From the NCBI RefSeq assembly GCF_937616625.2, contig NC_065576.1:34622628-34686627 (forward strand): a DNA stretch of 64,000 nt, read 5' to 3'. The stretch is from Mercurialis annua (taxonomy: Eukaryota > Streptophyta > Magnoliopsida > Malpighiales > Euphorbiaceae). Made by a program: the position numbers and the translations under genes. Below the pieces are notes generated by a model, which saw only the letters and a list, made by a program, of their open reading frames with translations, searched no databases and was not told the DNA's origin. This document shows positions 37,301 to 49,978 of the stretch, piece by piece. The first letter of the stretch is position 1; the number at the start of each line of letters is the position of its first letter.

Positions 37301-38462
37301 ATTTTAAAATTAATTGTAAAACAAATCATGAACTTTAATAGATTTACGATTGCAAAATAAACGTTAAATTATAATAATATTAGACATGGAATTACAACAT
37401 TTTAAAAAGACCGATCAATTTTTGAATACAAATGATAATGTGAATGGTAGAACAATTTATATTATAGGGTTCACGTATTTTACAATTGAAAAATTATTTA
37501 GTATTTTTAACTATAAAAAATTTAATGTTTGATATTGTCGAAATTTAAAGTTCGTGTCATTATAATTCACGATTAAATTAATATTTATCTATTAATTTTA
37601 TAAACTCATAAATGATAAAGATATTATAACAATGTTCTAAAATTTCATATTTGATTCTCTTTCCATTATAATTAAAAACTAACTTAATTATATGATTTTC
37701 AAATCTAATTGAATACCATAAATTTAATTTTTATTTAACTTTGAATAAGATTTAAATATAAGGAAATAAAATACAGTTAATTTAAAAATTGTTTTTGTTA
37801 CTGTATATACCTATATTTTGTATTTTCTTCCATTTAAACACAATCAGAATAACGTGGCATAACTATAATTTTATTTATAATTTCTTTAATTAATTTTAAA
37901 ATTAATTATAAAACAAATCATGAATTTAGCAGATTTTACGATTATAAAATAAACTTTGAATTATAATAATATTAGACACGGAATATTTTTTTACAATTTA
38001 AAACACCGATCAATTTTTCAATAAAAATGGTTACGTGGATGTTAGAACAATATTTATTATAGTGTTCACATCACAATTTTTTAATTGAAAAACTATTTAA
38101 TATCTTAAACTATAAAAAATGATATTATTTATGTCTGATATTCTTAAAATTTAAAGTTTGTGTTATTAAAATATTCTCGATTTAAGAAATCTCTCACCAT
38201 TTTTTTTTTAGAATAACCATTAATTTTATAAACTCATAAATGGTAAGGATATTATAATAATGTTCTAAAAATTCTTATTTGATTCTATCTCCATTATAAT
38301 AAAAAACTAACTTAATTATAAGATTTTTCAAATCTAATCGCATACCATAAATCTAATTTTTATTTAACTTTGGCTAAGTAAGATTTAAATATAATGAAAT
38401 AAAATACAATTAATTTAAAAAAAGTTATTGTTATTGTATTATTACACTTTTTGCATTTTCTT
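37301..38462. repeat. ~590-bp tandem duplication
   Basis: The stretch from about 37301 (AAATTAATTGTAAAACAAAT) to about 37830 recurs from about 37892, with landmarks ATTATAATAATATTAGACA, AATTTTATAAACTCATAAAT and AACTAACTTAATTATA in the same order. The copies differ by many small changes and indels. Confidence 0.8.
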
Positions 38463-38597
38463 TAATCCAAATATAATTTTTAAAATCAATGAGTTATAGC
38501 TTAGTTAATATGAGTTCTGGACAGTAGTTTGTTAGGTCCGCAAGCTTTCTTTTATTTTTCTTAATTATCACAAAAAATGCTACTCCTAATCTATGTA

Positions 38598-39382
38598 TCT
38601 ATATATAACATATATTAAAATGTATTTGCGGGAAACACTTTCATTTATAGACAAAAATACCATTTTCATAATTTGTAAAATTTAATTAGTAAAAATCTTC
38701 TCTAATCCTAATCAAACACTAACACTAACATAAAGATAAAAGATTTATACATGTTTTTTTTATAATTCTCCACATATCTTTTTAATCTTAACTATTTAAA
38801 GTTTTTCTAGTTATACTTAACTTTAATTTTTTTTTCTCATCCTAATCAAATATACAACATTGTAATCTATAAATAACATATAATATAAAAATTAAAAAAT
38901 CATATTATAAATAACATATATTTAAAAAAATTAAAAATCACGCTCGACAATTTCAAACATAACTAATAAATTATAAATATTTATATCTTAATAAAATTTA
39001 TACATATGATAAATCAAATAAACTTTATATTTATTTTTATAAATAATAAATCAGCGGATCATATTACTAATCACTATATTAATTAACCATGTATATCACA
39101 CCGAAAATAAAATTAGATAAATTAAGAATATAATTTTAAATAAATAATATCAAATAAACTCACGAACATGCCTATATATGTAAATTTTGAGAGTTGTAAG
39201 AAATGGATCTAAGAATTATATGCAACTATTAAATTTTATGTTGTCGTCTTTGTATGATCATATATATTAGATATTAATATTACTGATTTAATTTTAAAAT
39301 TCTATATTTAAATAATATTAAATATAAATTACGATAAATGTTAAAAAAGAAAATCACCTTTAACAATTGTTAATATAAAATC

Positions 39383-39430
<48 letters not shown>

Positions 39431-39514
39431 AAAAATTACGTCAACAATCTCAAATATACACCCTGAAAAATAATAAATTATAATCACGTGCAGCGCACGT
39501 GCACATCAAACTAG
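38598..39514 (+). mobile_element. Non-autonomous Helitron
   Basis: The 3' end is classical: a perfect stem CACGTGC/GCACGTG (39485-39501) followed 9 nt later by CTAG (39511-39514) and then a host T. The probable 5' end is TCTATATATAAC after a host A at 38597; a start at 38590 is also possible. About 0.9 kb with no coding capacity. A (TA)n run lies at about 39387-39426. Confidence 0.75.
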
Positions 39515-39571
39515 TAATTTTAAAAACATGACATATGTCTCAATTTTCCATTTTATAGTCTTAGTAATTTT

Positions 39572-40222
39572 CGGGTTTAATAACCAAAAAATCCCTCCAC
39601 CTTTCTATCTTTTTTCAGTTGCACTCCGACGTTCTAATTTTTTAAAATTCACTCAAATTTGCATTTTTGGTTTGTAATTTCACTCTCAAAATTAAACTGG
39701 GTTTTTTTTCTATTCGAGTAAATTCATCAAAACCTTTATAAAATGCTTGTTTGAACTCTTTTTTACACAAAAAGTTAAAAATGAATGGGTTATTTTAACT
39801 TTTTTTAAATAGAAAAGAGATCAATTTAGTATTTGAAGGTAAAATTGAAATTTAGAAATAGAATTTAGATGAATTATACAAAATTATACTGAATTAGTTG
39901 TCGCTTTAGAGAGATTTTTTTGTTCCATAATACTTGTCACTTTAGAATACCAAGAAAGTATTTATTGCTATTTTTCCACATATAACCCTCATTAATTCAT
40001 TGAAAGAATACAAAAATACAAATAAAGAGTCGTACTAATTAATGTTAACAAGTTTCAAAAAGGGTTAATTTAGTAAAACTAATTATAATTTTAGACATAT
40101 TTATTAATTTTTTAATTTGTGTGAAAATGATTAAAGCGATAACTATTTCAGAATGGAGGGAGTAACGTCCAGATGCAACTGAAAATAGACTAAAAAGTGG
40201 GATTGTTTTTTATTGATTTACT
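39572..40222. mobile_element. MITE with ~55-bp terminal inverted repeats
   Basis: The left end (AATAACCAAAAAATCCCTCC, then CTATCTTTTTTCAGTTGCA) is matched in reverse at the right end (TGCAACTGAAAATAGACTAA, GTGGGATTGTTTTTTATTGA). A Stowaway-like copy lies inside, near the right end. Confidence 0.65.
39925..40164. mobile_element. Stowaway (mariner-like) MITE, nested
   Basis: The right end GAATGGAGGGAGTA is the usual Stowaway terminus. The left side has TTCCATAATACTTGTCACTT, the typical subterminal sequence, but its CTCCCTCC end is altered. Confidence 0.55.
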
Positions 40223-40775
40223 GTAATATTTGTGGTGTAGAAATTCAAAATCGGCATTAATATTGTTGTGTTTAACCCAAACAAAACGCGGCAGAAACGT
40301 GTGAGGGCACTAGGGAAAGAAGAAGTATAGGTCGAGATCATTATAAGCGGATATCCGTGACTGGCACGTGCTATAAAGTTCGTTGGTGGATATGACGTGG
40401 GATGATGTAATTGGGTAAAAATCTATTTGGTTTGACTTTTTGGAAACGAAGAATTGAGTGAGCGAATTTTGACTTCGAATATATATGCAACTTTAACTGA
40501 GAAAAGAATTAGGAGATGGCTTAAAATTAAGATCTGAATTTATAAGAAATAATAAAATAATGGGGAGAATGGATGTGACAAGTAAAATATTGCGCTTCAT
40601 TAAATATTAAACAATGAATGTGAAAGGAAACTATATTTTTGGTTGAAATTTAGGTCAACCAACTTGTATGAACTCAAATTCAAGGAATGAAGTAGTAGTT
40701 TCTAAAATCTAACTTTTGGGTTGGTGAATTAAGATGAACCTTTGTAGATTTTCTTTTCTCAATTTTCGCATGTTA
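40223..40775. other. Intergenic, no feature seen
   Basis: AT-rich DNA between a MITE and a Helitron. Confidence 0.35.
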
Positions 40776-41475
40776 CTAGTTTTGAATTACGTGCTACGCA
40801 CGTGGCTCGTAATGTAACTCGTCAAGTTTTTTATATTAATTAAATTCAGATTTTACGTGTTAATGTCTTATTCATAAAAAAAATTAGTTCATAATAAAAT
40901 GCTAATGTCTTTATAAATCTAATTTAATATCATTAGTTTAATTAAAAATTAATCTAATTTTTATTTAAAATAAAGCTTTAAACTAAATATTTTGAAAATC
41001 AAGAATTACCAAAAAGAAAAAATCAAAGAATTGTTGAACAAACTTTACCAAATTCAGATTCTTGTTTTACAATTTTCATTAAAAATTGTCGTAATATCTT
41101 TTTATTTTACCCTATCATATTTCTAAGTTTATAGTATTATAGTTTTAAATAGTAGTCATTATACGTTCTAATATCTCCATATAAAAATAGTAATTGCTTT
41201 CCTTATTGCAATATAATTCTATAAAATTTATAATATAGCTTACACTTTCAAAAACAAAAATCGAAACATCTTAATTTCCTTATTAATAATAAGTTTAATG
41301 CTTTCCTTATTGCAATAGAATTCTACACTAATTAAATAATTATTCTAATTCTATATGTAGTTATAAATAATTAGTAAATTACTATAGAGCCTTTAGTTAT
41401 ATAATCAATTAGTAAGGGCTTTTTAGTAAAAGTGCCTGTCCCCCCCCCCATCCGTGCTTTTATATATAGTATAGA
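40776..41475 (-). mobile_element. Non-autonomous Helitron, opposite orientation
   Basis: On the minus strand it starts TCTATACTATATATAAAAGC at 41475 after a host A. It ends with a perfect stem ACGTGC/GCACGT (40789-40803), then 9 nt, then CTAG (40779-40776) and a host T. Insertion between A and T without duplication is the Helitron rule. 700 bp, no coding capacity. A run of G near the 5' end (after CACGGAT) is a second 5' family mark. Confidence 0.85.
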
Positions 41476-42095
41476 TATATATAGTATAGATATAAGTATG
41501 TGATGGCCTGGTGATAAAAAAGGTATGCGACTAGGATTGAATTTTTTTTTTTAAATATGAAAAAACATAATCTTCCGTTAATATCAAACGAATTCAATTG
41601 TAAAAAAATTTATAACCGTTTCTAATATTATGACATAAAACAATATGCAAAACCTTGTTCGTAGATTGCATTACATAATAAAAATAAAAAATTTATAACT
41701 GCTCTGTTAATTCTCCGTTGTCCAAAAAAAATTCATCAACTCTTCATAAAAAAATGGACAAACAAACATTTTATAAAGAAAGGACAATAAAATTTTCATA
41801 AAGTATACAATTATCATAATAAAAAGTATCAAAATAAAATTAATATAACCTCAAAACAATTTCATCTTCTATTTTAAAAGAAATTGATCTATCTCTGATT
41901 TTTTATTCGTATGTATATTAAAATTAATGTGCATCGTCAATAAATTTACCAACAAAATAAAAAAAGATGAAAATGAGTTGGCTATTTATCTTATTTTATG
42001 TAAATAAAGCAATAAAAAAAGAAATGGCTACCGCCAACGAGAAAGATACACCATTGCTGATAGCCGAAGCGAAAAACAAAAGAAGAACTCTTGAC
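41476..42095. other. Intergenic, no feature seen
   Basis: AT-rich, with no reading frame or repeat recognised. Confidence 0.35.
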
Positions 42096-43320
42096 TAGGG
42101 CTGAGCACGGTTCGGTTCGGTTCGGTTCGGTTTGTAAATTACTGAAACCAAACCAAACCACTCATATAAAATTTAAAACCAAATTTCACTAGTCCGGTTC
42201 ACGGTTTTTTCGGTTCGGTGAACCGAAATGTCGGTTTTTCTCGGTTCGGTTCGGACGGTTCACCGATCAAAAACAGAACACAATAAATTCTAATTTAAAA
42301 TCTAAATAAAGAAATATAAAACTTTTTATATATACAAATGTGGTTTAATTACATCAATTTATTTACATTATCTTCAACACATATTAAATTAAAATAAAAA
42401 AACAAATACAATTAAAATATGTTCTTCTAAAATCTGTTCTCCACTTTGCCTTTTTCTTTTCTTTATCAAAGTATTCGTAAATCTGAAAATAAAGAATAGC
42501 ATAGTCATTTTCAGTGAACAGAAATTTTACATTAACAATAAGAAGTTCAACCAAACATACCTTATAATCATAGGTAAAAACCTGGTTAAAGGCCAAAATA
42601 GTAAAGGTCATGGAAAAATTAAAACCAGGAAATCAATAATAAAAATAAAAAATAACAAGAAATTAACCAGATAGTCAAGAAATTTACCTTAAAAATTCAG
42701 GAAACTAACCAAAAATTCACCTCTAGATCTAACATTAATAAATATATCAAAACATTTAGTAAAAAAACTAAGAAATAACCAACAATTAATTAAAATATTA
42801 GATCTCCATGAAATTACCTTGAAACATAAGGGTTTGGTTACCATACGGTTAAAAAGCTCGCGGCCGTTGATAGTAACAGCCGTGGTATCAACGGTTGAGG
42901 TTTGTAGTCTTCGTTTTTAGATGGTGATGAGAGCATCTCAGTGATAACCGATAAGAGATGAAGGAGAAATATTAGGGTTTTTTGTTTGATTTGGGTTTGA
43001 TAAAGAAATAGATGGAGGAGATGAGAAAAGAATATGAGAGGGAAAAATGGAGGCGGCTGTGTTATAGAAATTAGGGTTCTTGATTGTAAAGAGAGTATAT
43101 ATAGTATAGTGTGTAAATGACGAAAACAACCTTATTAATTATTTCGGTTTTTTCGGTTCGGTTCGGTGACCGAACCTTAAAACCAAACCAAAACCGAAAA
43201 CCGTGATTTTATAAATTTTAAACCAAACCAAACCATACTAACCACATATTTTTTCGGTTCGGTTTTTTCGGTTCGGTTTGACTCGGTTTTACGGTTTGGT
43301 TCGGTTTTTGCTCACCCCTA
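42096..43320. mobile_element. Non-autonomous hAT-like element
   Basis: Ends TAGGGCTGAGCA and (reverse) TAGGGGTGAGCA, with an 8-bp target duplication CTCTTGAC on both sides (42088-42095 and 43321-43328). Subterminal GGTTCGGTTCGG and CCGAACC repeats line both ends. No transposase frame. The middle (42840-43100) is less repetitive and may be captured DNA. Confidence 0.88.
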
Positions 43321-43808
43321 CTCTTGACGGCTAGGATTTTTTATTTTACCTAACTCTAATAATATAAATATGTGTTTGTGTTTAAATTAAATCAGTTACA
43401 CAAATTTTTAAATTTATGAATGGGTCTATTATAAAAGGATATTAAACTTTGCGTCCTAAATTAATCAAGCCTATCCATCCAAATCACCCAAAATTGGATT
43501 TGGTTTATATTCATAACTCGCATTATTTTGTGCACGTAAATCTCCCAAAAAATTGAAAATTTACATTTATACTCCATGTTAAAAATAAAAATATTTTAAT
43601 ATAAAGGAGTTGATAATGTCTCTTATACCTGTCAACATGTCATTGATCCAATTTTGTGTTAATGAGATGTCGATACATGGCGACAGTGACCAGTTATGGT
43701 TTGTGGAAGGCGGTGGTCGACGTCTCAATAGTCGGTGGCAGGCCGTGCTCTGGTGTCGGACTGTCCGCAGTGGTTAGATTTTAAAATAATATAATTAAAA
43801 AGTAAGAG
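43321..43808. other. Intergenic, no feature seen
   Basis: No gene or repeat recognised. Confidence 0.3.
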
Positions 43809-44188
43809 CAAATTACTATGAGACCCCTCATATATGTCATAATTCACTCTTTTGTCCCTCTTGTTTGAAAATCCAACAATATGATCCCTCACTTTTATTT
43901 ATGTCAACGAATTAATATTTCGGTCTATTTTTTTGTGCTAATCAATTGAGTCAAAGGACTAAATTAAAAAAATTAATTTCAAAAAAACAATGTGGTCGTC
44001 TACTTTTATTTCTGTCAACAATTTTGTCCCTTATGTTTGAAAATCAATTCACCCTTAAATAATTGACTAACATCAAAAGTGGAGGGAGGGATTAAACTGT
44101 TGACGAAAACAAAAGTGAAGGACCATATCGTTCGATACTAAAAAAAGAGACTAAAATGTGAATTATGACATATGTGCCCATTATTTGG
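43809..44188. mobile_element. MITE-like inverted repeat
   Basis: CATATATGTCATAATTCACT and ATGATCCCTCACTTTTATTT on the left return in reverse at the right (TGTGAATTATGACATATG; AAAAGTGAAGGACCATAT). The extreme ends match poorly, so borders are approximate. Confidence 0.6.
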
Positions 44189-44194
44189 TGGTGT

Positions 44195-44893
44195 AATCTT
44201 TGAAAGAGGAGATGAAGGGTGCTCCGGAGGAGATAACTCGGTTAGTCTATGAAATAGTCAAGTTGAGGCGCTTAAACTAAGCTTGATTTGTTGAAGGCGT
44301 AGTAGGAGATATCCTTGACAGATGTGGGTACCCTACAGGCGAAGCTTGACAATGCTTTGGACGACGTTGTGGACGAATAAGATATGCGTGACAAAGGGGA
44401 GGATAAGATGGAAAATCAAGTCATCGCCTATATGAATGGTGTCAAAGCCCGTTTAGAAGCAGCGTTAATTGACATGGACTTGTCTTTTCTAATGAATTGT
44501 CTAATGACTCACTTATCCGGATAGAAGATGGTTTGGGAAAGTTTGCCAGTTCTCGGTTATCTCAGCCTAACGACCCTTTTAGGACTGGAACCTGTCATCT
44601 GGACTTTGAACGTTGGTAACTTGAATGTCATAAATGACAATCCTCCACATTTGGTGAGCCAAATTGTCGTACCCCATGGCAATTACCAAGTGCCTCTCCT
44701 TGTGGTAACAACAGACAATTTTGTTCTCGTACGAAAAACTAGTGAATTAAGCACCGATGATTATGGTACCCCTCCCATCGGCAAAGATTCTTTGGCTTTA
44801 GAAAATGTCGATAGTAATGATGTAGATGTGGCGGACGACCGTAAAGACTCGCCTTCGAAGAAAAAGTCTAATGCAGAAGTTGTAATAGATTAG
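44195..44893 (+). pseudogene. Antisense extra ORF of a Tat/Retand-like element, C-terminal part
   Basis: Broken upstream frames (ITRLVYEIVKLR; then ENQVIAYMNGVKARLEAA) lead into an open stretch 44528-44893 ending with an acidic/Lys-rich tail (NDVDVADDRKDSPSKKKSNA) and TAG. It is convergent with the minus-strand pol at 45545-49010, the arrangement expected of an aORF in the Tat lineage. It is similar in style, not in sequence, to the aORFs at 49979 and 52978. Family assignment rests on position and composition. Confidence 0.5.
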
Positions 44894-45032
44894 TTGTTAT
44901 TATTATTTTAATTGTAAATTTAGAACACTTTGTCAGGTATGTACTCGACTTATAATTCTTGGAATTTGCGCCTAATGCGTTTTTATTAACATATAATGTT
45001 TTGTGTTTTCGTACTTGTGAGTTTTATTGGAT

Positions 45033-45291
45033 TACTTTGTAAGTCCTTTGCCGAGTCATGTTAAGAACTTAGTTTGTTTTGTGCTTTCAAGCTTGTGGAA
45101 GTCTATTGTCGAGTTATGCTAAAAACTCGGTTTATATTTGTTCTTTCAAACTTGTGAAAGTCAGTTGCTGAGTTATATTAAAAACTCAGTTTATATTTGT
45201 GCTTTCAAACTTGTGAAAGTCTTGTGGCCGAGTTATGTTAAAAACTCAGTTTATATTTGTGCTTTCAAAATTGTGAAAGTCTTGTTTAAGG
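45033..45291 (+). repeat. 59-60-bp tandem repeat, ~4 copies
   Basis: The anchor CTTGTG.AAGTC recurs at 45092, 45151, 45210 and 45270, each with AAAACTC.GTTTATATTTGT upstream. It lies between the aORF stop and the integrase end, the hypervariable spacer of Tat-type elements. Confidence 0.85.
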
Positions 45292-45544
45292 TAGCTAACC
45301 TTTTTTATTTTGTAGTATACATTTTCACAAGTGTAAAGTGCTTGAACTAATCTCGCATGAAGGGTTAGTATTGAGCTGATCATTTTTGAATTGTAACATA
45401 TTGCTAAATAGGAAATGAGCTGCTATTGGTAAGATCGCCAATCCTGGCTCTTAAAGAATTCAATACTTTGTTGAAAGAGAAATGAGCAATCATTGGGGAA
45501 GTCGCCAATGTTTCTTTTTAGGGAATTCAATACATGCTAAAAGT
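45292..45544. other. Spacer between tandem repeat and pol end
   Basis: A short diverged duplication (AATGAGC.GC.ATTG..AAG.TCGCCAAT) lies at about 45414-45440 and 45480-45510. Confidence 0.4.
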
Positions 45545-45641
45545 AAAAACTAATGTTATTTGTTGTTCAACCAAATTTCTTAAAATTGTTGGCATTCCAT
45601 GTGTGTGGGACTCGCTCGCTTGTCGTCTGCGTTTGTGAGTT

Positions 45642-45763
45642 GATAAGGGCCGGGCTTGATTAATTTTGAGATAGTATAGGGACCTTCCTATTTCGGTTGT
45701 AGAGATAAGGGCTTGGCTTGATTAATTTTGAGATAGTATAGAGACCTTCCTATTTCGGTTGTA
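45642..45763. repeat. 62-bp tandem duplication inside the integrase C-terminus
   Basis: GATAAGGGC..GGCTTGATTA through CTATTTCGGTTGTA occurs at 45642 and again at 45704 with three differences. It duplicates the GPY/F region and shifts the frame. Confidence 0.85.
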
Positions 45764-46308
45764 GTTTGGCGACTCTTGTGTTGTCTCTAAAAACTTTCGT
45801 CTTTCTCATAATAAAATCTCCGAGTTTGAATGATCCTGCTTTCACTCGTTTACTGAAATGGCAGGCCATTTTCTATCTATATGCTTGCATCCTGACATTT
45901 GCATTGTCTCTTCTTTCCACTAATAAATCCAAATTATTCCTTAGTCCGCTGTTGTTTTATTCATGATCCAGTATTTCTGGTGTTGTCCTTGCTGTTGGTG
46001 ATCCGATCTCTACTAGAATGACCGCCTTGCTACCGTAGACAAATGAAAAAGGGATCTCGCCCGTTGGCTCCCGAGATGTCGTTTGATCTTTCCATAGGAT
46101 ATTGAGTTCTTCAGTCCGCCTGCCTTTCTGCTCGTCTATTCTTCTTTTGAGTCCTGCCAACAATATGCAGTTGGCGATGCTTTTTGGTTCGTCTATGGGT
46201 GGTGCATTGAGCTGAATCATAAATCAATATGATAGTCGGTGCAAAACTATATGAAGTTAGATGAGTCGAACTGCTTTATGTTGTCCATTATGAGGATCTT
46301 TGGCAGAT

Positions 46309-46700
46309 ATTAAACTCTATAGATCGGTAGGATTTTTTCAAATTAGTGAATGCTTACTAAACAAACTTTTCTTATAAAATGGTCACTCAACTATACCTTT
46401 TGTTACAAAAATGTTTCTGTTGTTACAAAAAGAACACTAAACTTTTCAAAAATTTCAAAAATTACAAAAAAATATACGTTTTACTACAAAAAGATCACTG
46501 AACTATGTCCCTTTTTTAAATTTCGACTTGCCACATAAGCAAAAATCTTGCATTTTAGCATGAAAACGGTACGTTTTATATGGGTGAACCCCTTTGTAAC
46601 AAAAGGTGTAGTTCAATGACTATTTTTTAAGAAACGTTTGTTTAATAGCTTTTTTGTAATTTGAGAAAAGACTGGTGACCTACAGAGTTAAATATCCGAT
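46309..46700. mobile_element. MITE inserted in the integrase region
   Basis: Long inverted repeats: left AAACTCTATAGATCGGTAGG, TAAACAAACTTTTCTTA and CTCAACTATACCTTTTGTTA match in reverse to GTAACAAAAGGTGTAGTTCA, TTAAGAAACGTTTGTTTA and CCTACAGAGTTA on the right. Integrase-like sequence resumes on both sides. Confidence 0.75.
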
Positions 46701-49010
46701 CTTTGACACTCCAAACCTGCATAAAACTTGTTTAAAAAGAAATATGTGACCTTTTCTTTAGATATAGTGGCGAGTGTTTCTTCTTAAATCCATTTAGTGA
46801 AATGGTCTATGGCCACTACAAGGAATTTTTGTTGACTAGTTTCTTTTGGGAAAGGATCGAGTATGTCCATCCCCGATTGGGCGAACGGCTAATAGCTACC
46901 GATTGGAGTCAATTCCATTGCTGGTTGTTTGGGTATATTGGCTTGTACTTGGCATATTTCATACTTCCTGATTAACTCTTCAGAATCCTTTTTTTTATAG
47001 TGAGCCAATAGTAACCCTGTAGATGAACCTTCCTCACCAAGGTAGTCGCTCCATCATGGGCCCCACAAACGCCTTCATAGAGTTTAATAACCGATCTTTG
47101 GCGAGTTCATCTACCCGCCCGTTCTTTTCCCTTATAATTTGTCGAAATACCAGTTCTGATTTCTACTACTATCGAAGATGGAATGGACTTTAGCTGGGTA
47201 TTTTTGATAAATGGTTCCCGAGCAATAAACGACCTCAATACTTGGTTAACTACTAACTCTGAGTTCATGTAGCAGTTGACATTTTCCAAGCCGAATTCGT
47301 TTAACAAAGAGAAACCTGCTATTATAGCTTTATATTCTGCTACATTGTTTGTGACCGGGTAGTCCAACCCGGCTGAGAATTCTAATTTGGATTTCCCTGG
47401 TCCTTTGGTACTAACTCTAATACCGGCACCTTCCGAGCATACTGCTCCATCTCATCGCATCTCTCATTTATCTACCATCTCCTTTGTAGCTTCCTGGATA
47501 TTTGTCAGTTCAACCACAAAGTCAGCAAGCTCTTTGGCCTTCATAACCTTCTATGGCTCATAAGTAACTCCAAGACTCCATATCAATACTACCCACTAAG
47601 CTATCCTTCCATTAGTCTCATCCTTCTGTAGTATCTTTCCTAAAGGTTGATATGTACAAATGATTACCATATAAGACTCAAAATAGTGTCAGAGCTTCTA
47701 TATGGCTGAGTATAGGGCGAGGGACAACTTTTCCAACTTTGGATATTGCAAAATTGGCATCATATAAGACCCAATTTATTTAGTAGATGGGAAACTGCTC
47801 GCCTTCCCTTTCATTTATCACTACCGCTTCAATTATTTATTCAGCATAAGCAATGTATAAATAGAGTATTTCCTCTAGTTCTGGTCGGCTCAACAGAGGT
47901 GGAGCTGTCAAAAATGTATTCAAGTTGTCAAATGCCTCATGGCATTCATCTATCTGTTGGAAGTTCTTTACATGTTTCAATAAATTGCAAATGGGAGACA
48001 TCGCTTCACCGAACATGAGATAAATCTTCCTAAGGCTATAACTCGCCCATTCAACTTCTGCACATCATGGATTGTTTTAGGCAGATTCATTTGTAGAACT
48101 GCATCAATCTTATTAGGATTCGCCTCGATGCCCCATTGGGAGATCATACATCCTAGGAACTTGCTTGTTGGGACTCCAAAGACATATTTCTCCGAGTTCA
48201 ATTTTAGGTTGTAACTCTGTAAAGTCTTTAGTACTCACCGTATATGTTTCGGGTGTTCTTTTGTCTTTTTTCTTTTAATGATCATGTCATCTATATACAC
48301 TTCGACATGTTTCCCAATCTGCTCCTTGAATATGAAATTAACCAAGAGCTGGTAAGTCGCCCTTGAATGTTTAAAGGCGAATGGCATCCGAGCATAAAAA
48401 AATAGACTCTCGTCTGTTACAAACAAAGTCTTCTCTTTATTTATGGTATTCATATAGATCTTATGATACCCTTCTTTTGCATCTAGGAACTAGTAAAGCT
48501 CATGACCCGCTGTGGAGTTAAGGAGTTGATCAATGCTCGTTAGTGGATATGCATCTTTTAGGCACGCCCAGTTCAAATCAGTAAAGTCAACACACATATG
48601 ATAAGTTCCATTTGACTTTTTTACTATTACCATGTCGGCGAGCCATTCTGTATAAAAGACATCTTTGATTACTCGGGTATCTTTCCACTTATGTACTTCT
48701 TTAGGAATGGTGAGTTGCTTTTTAAAGGAATGCTTTTTCTTCCTCTGCGTCATCGGTTTGACTTTTGGGTTTATTTGTAATTTATAGTTGATAACTTACG
48801 GGTTTACTCCAGTTAACTCCTCCGTACTCCAAACGAAATGTGTTTTTTTTCCTGTAAGACGAGATAGATTCGGATGTCGGATGTGTCTGAATATTTGGGG
48901 ATCAAGCCGCTGGTATTGGTTACAGGTTAGATGATGAACGGTTTATCGAGTGGGACGGTTGTTCTGGCTGATTGCGCGTCCTTGGGTCTATAGGGTAGGG
49001 ACCCTTTTAT

Positions 49011-49883
49011 AGTGTGTATGGTGTTCTTTGTCTACAACCTTCATTAACATTCTCATTTTCTTTAAAGAATTTCAAGAAAAATGAAAAAGAAAATAAACTT
49101 AATAATGCAGATAGAGAGATGACTGTGTTTTTCAGTCTGAAAAATGGTGAGAGTGAGCAAGAAAGTGCCTTTGTTCCGTTTCACCTTGTTTATTCGCATG
49201 TTCCATCATTAATCCCCCCCTTGCCGGTTATCGTGATGACTGGGTATTTATGCCTAGCATTAATCATTGCGATCTGTGACTTTCAGCGTTTTTGTCTATT
49301 CCTCTGGTCGTAAGTATCATCCGGTTTACTTATTTCCATATGTGCTCTCATCTGCTTCTTGTCTGGATGTCTGAGGCGGTCGGTACAAATCTCGATTTTC
49401 TTTCTTTTCTATTCTTGGGTTGATTCTGTGGTTTTGTTTAACTCGATCAGAAAAGGCTCTGTAGGGGCTCCAGGAGACCCTATTCTCTGCGTGCGTTAAC
49501 TCTACCTCCTATGTTTTCTTCTTTTTGCTTTCCTGGATTCTTACTAAGCTTTTTTCGTAGCTTGCTATGGTTGCTTAGTTGTTTTACCCCAACCCTAGCA
49601 AGCTACAAAAATGCTCAGAAAGACTCCGTTTTTTATCTATTTCGCGTGTGGTATCGTTTTTCCTTTCCTTCGTATTTATAGTGCCGTGTTGTAGTGTATT
49701 AATGGCTATCTTGTCGTTCTGATTTTCCTCTTTTCTCGCGCCTCGTGCTTCTCTCTCCAGCCTACTACTGACGGTTGAGTTGCTTGTGCCTCTTTTGCTT
49801 GCAAATGCTTTATTGCCATTTATTGCTTCCTTATTTTTCCTCTTTTGTCCTTCTATATTTTTCTTTGCCTTCCGAGGAAAACT
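49011..49883. other. Upstream region of the aORF at 49979
   Basis: No coding sequence recognised. It would be the promoter or 3' LTR side of the inserted aORF unit. ACAACCTTCATT at 49034-49045 is the left half of a 12-bp inverted repeat with 51845-51856. Confidence 0.35.
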
Positions 49884-49892
49884 TATAAATAG
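49884..49892 (+). promoter_or_regulatory. TATA box of the antisense extra ORF
   Basis: TATAAATAG lies 87 bp before the ATG at 49979, followed by a CT-rich stretch typical of a plant leader. It supports independent transcription of the aORF. Confidence 0.6.
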
Positions 49893-49978
49893 CTCCACTC
49901 CTTGATATTTTCTTCTTTTACTTCTTTTGGATTTTTCTTTTCATCTTTCTTTGCTTTGGTTTTACTTCCGTCGTCAGA

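Larger units (their letters stand above)
45545..49010 (-). pseudogene. Ty3/gypsy pol: linker, RT, RNase H, integrase (broken)
   Basis: Read from the right on the minus strand. A pre-RT linker (about 49010-48840); RT start (DMVIVKKSNGTYHMCVDF) at 48490-48753; RT core with VYIDDMII at 48235-48453; RT end (FLGCMISQWGIEANPNKIDA) at 47977-48201; RNase H (VTNNVAEYKAIIAGFSLLNE) at 47107-47367; integrase with VAIDHFTKW near 46800; integrase core end (PFSFVYGSKAVI) at 45957-46220; and a GPY/F-type module down to about 45545. Multiple stops and shifts, a MITE at 46309-46700 and a 62-bp duplication at 45642-45763 make it inactive. Gag and protease of probably the same element lie beyond 51857. Confidence 0.85.
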
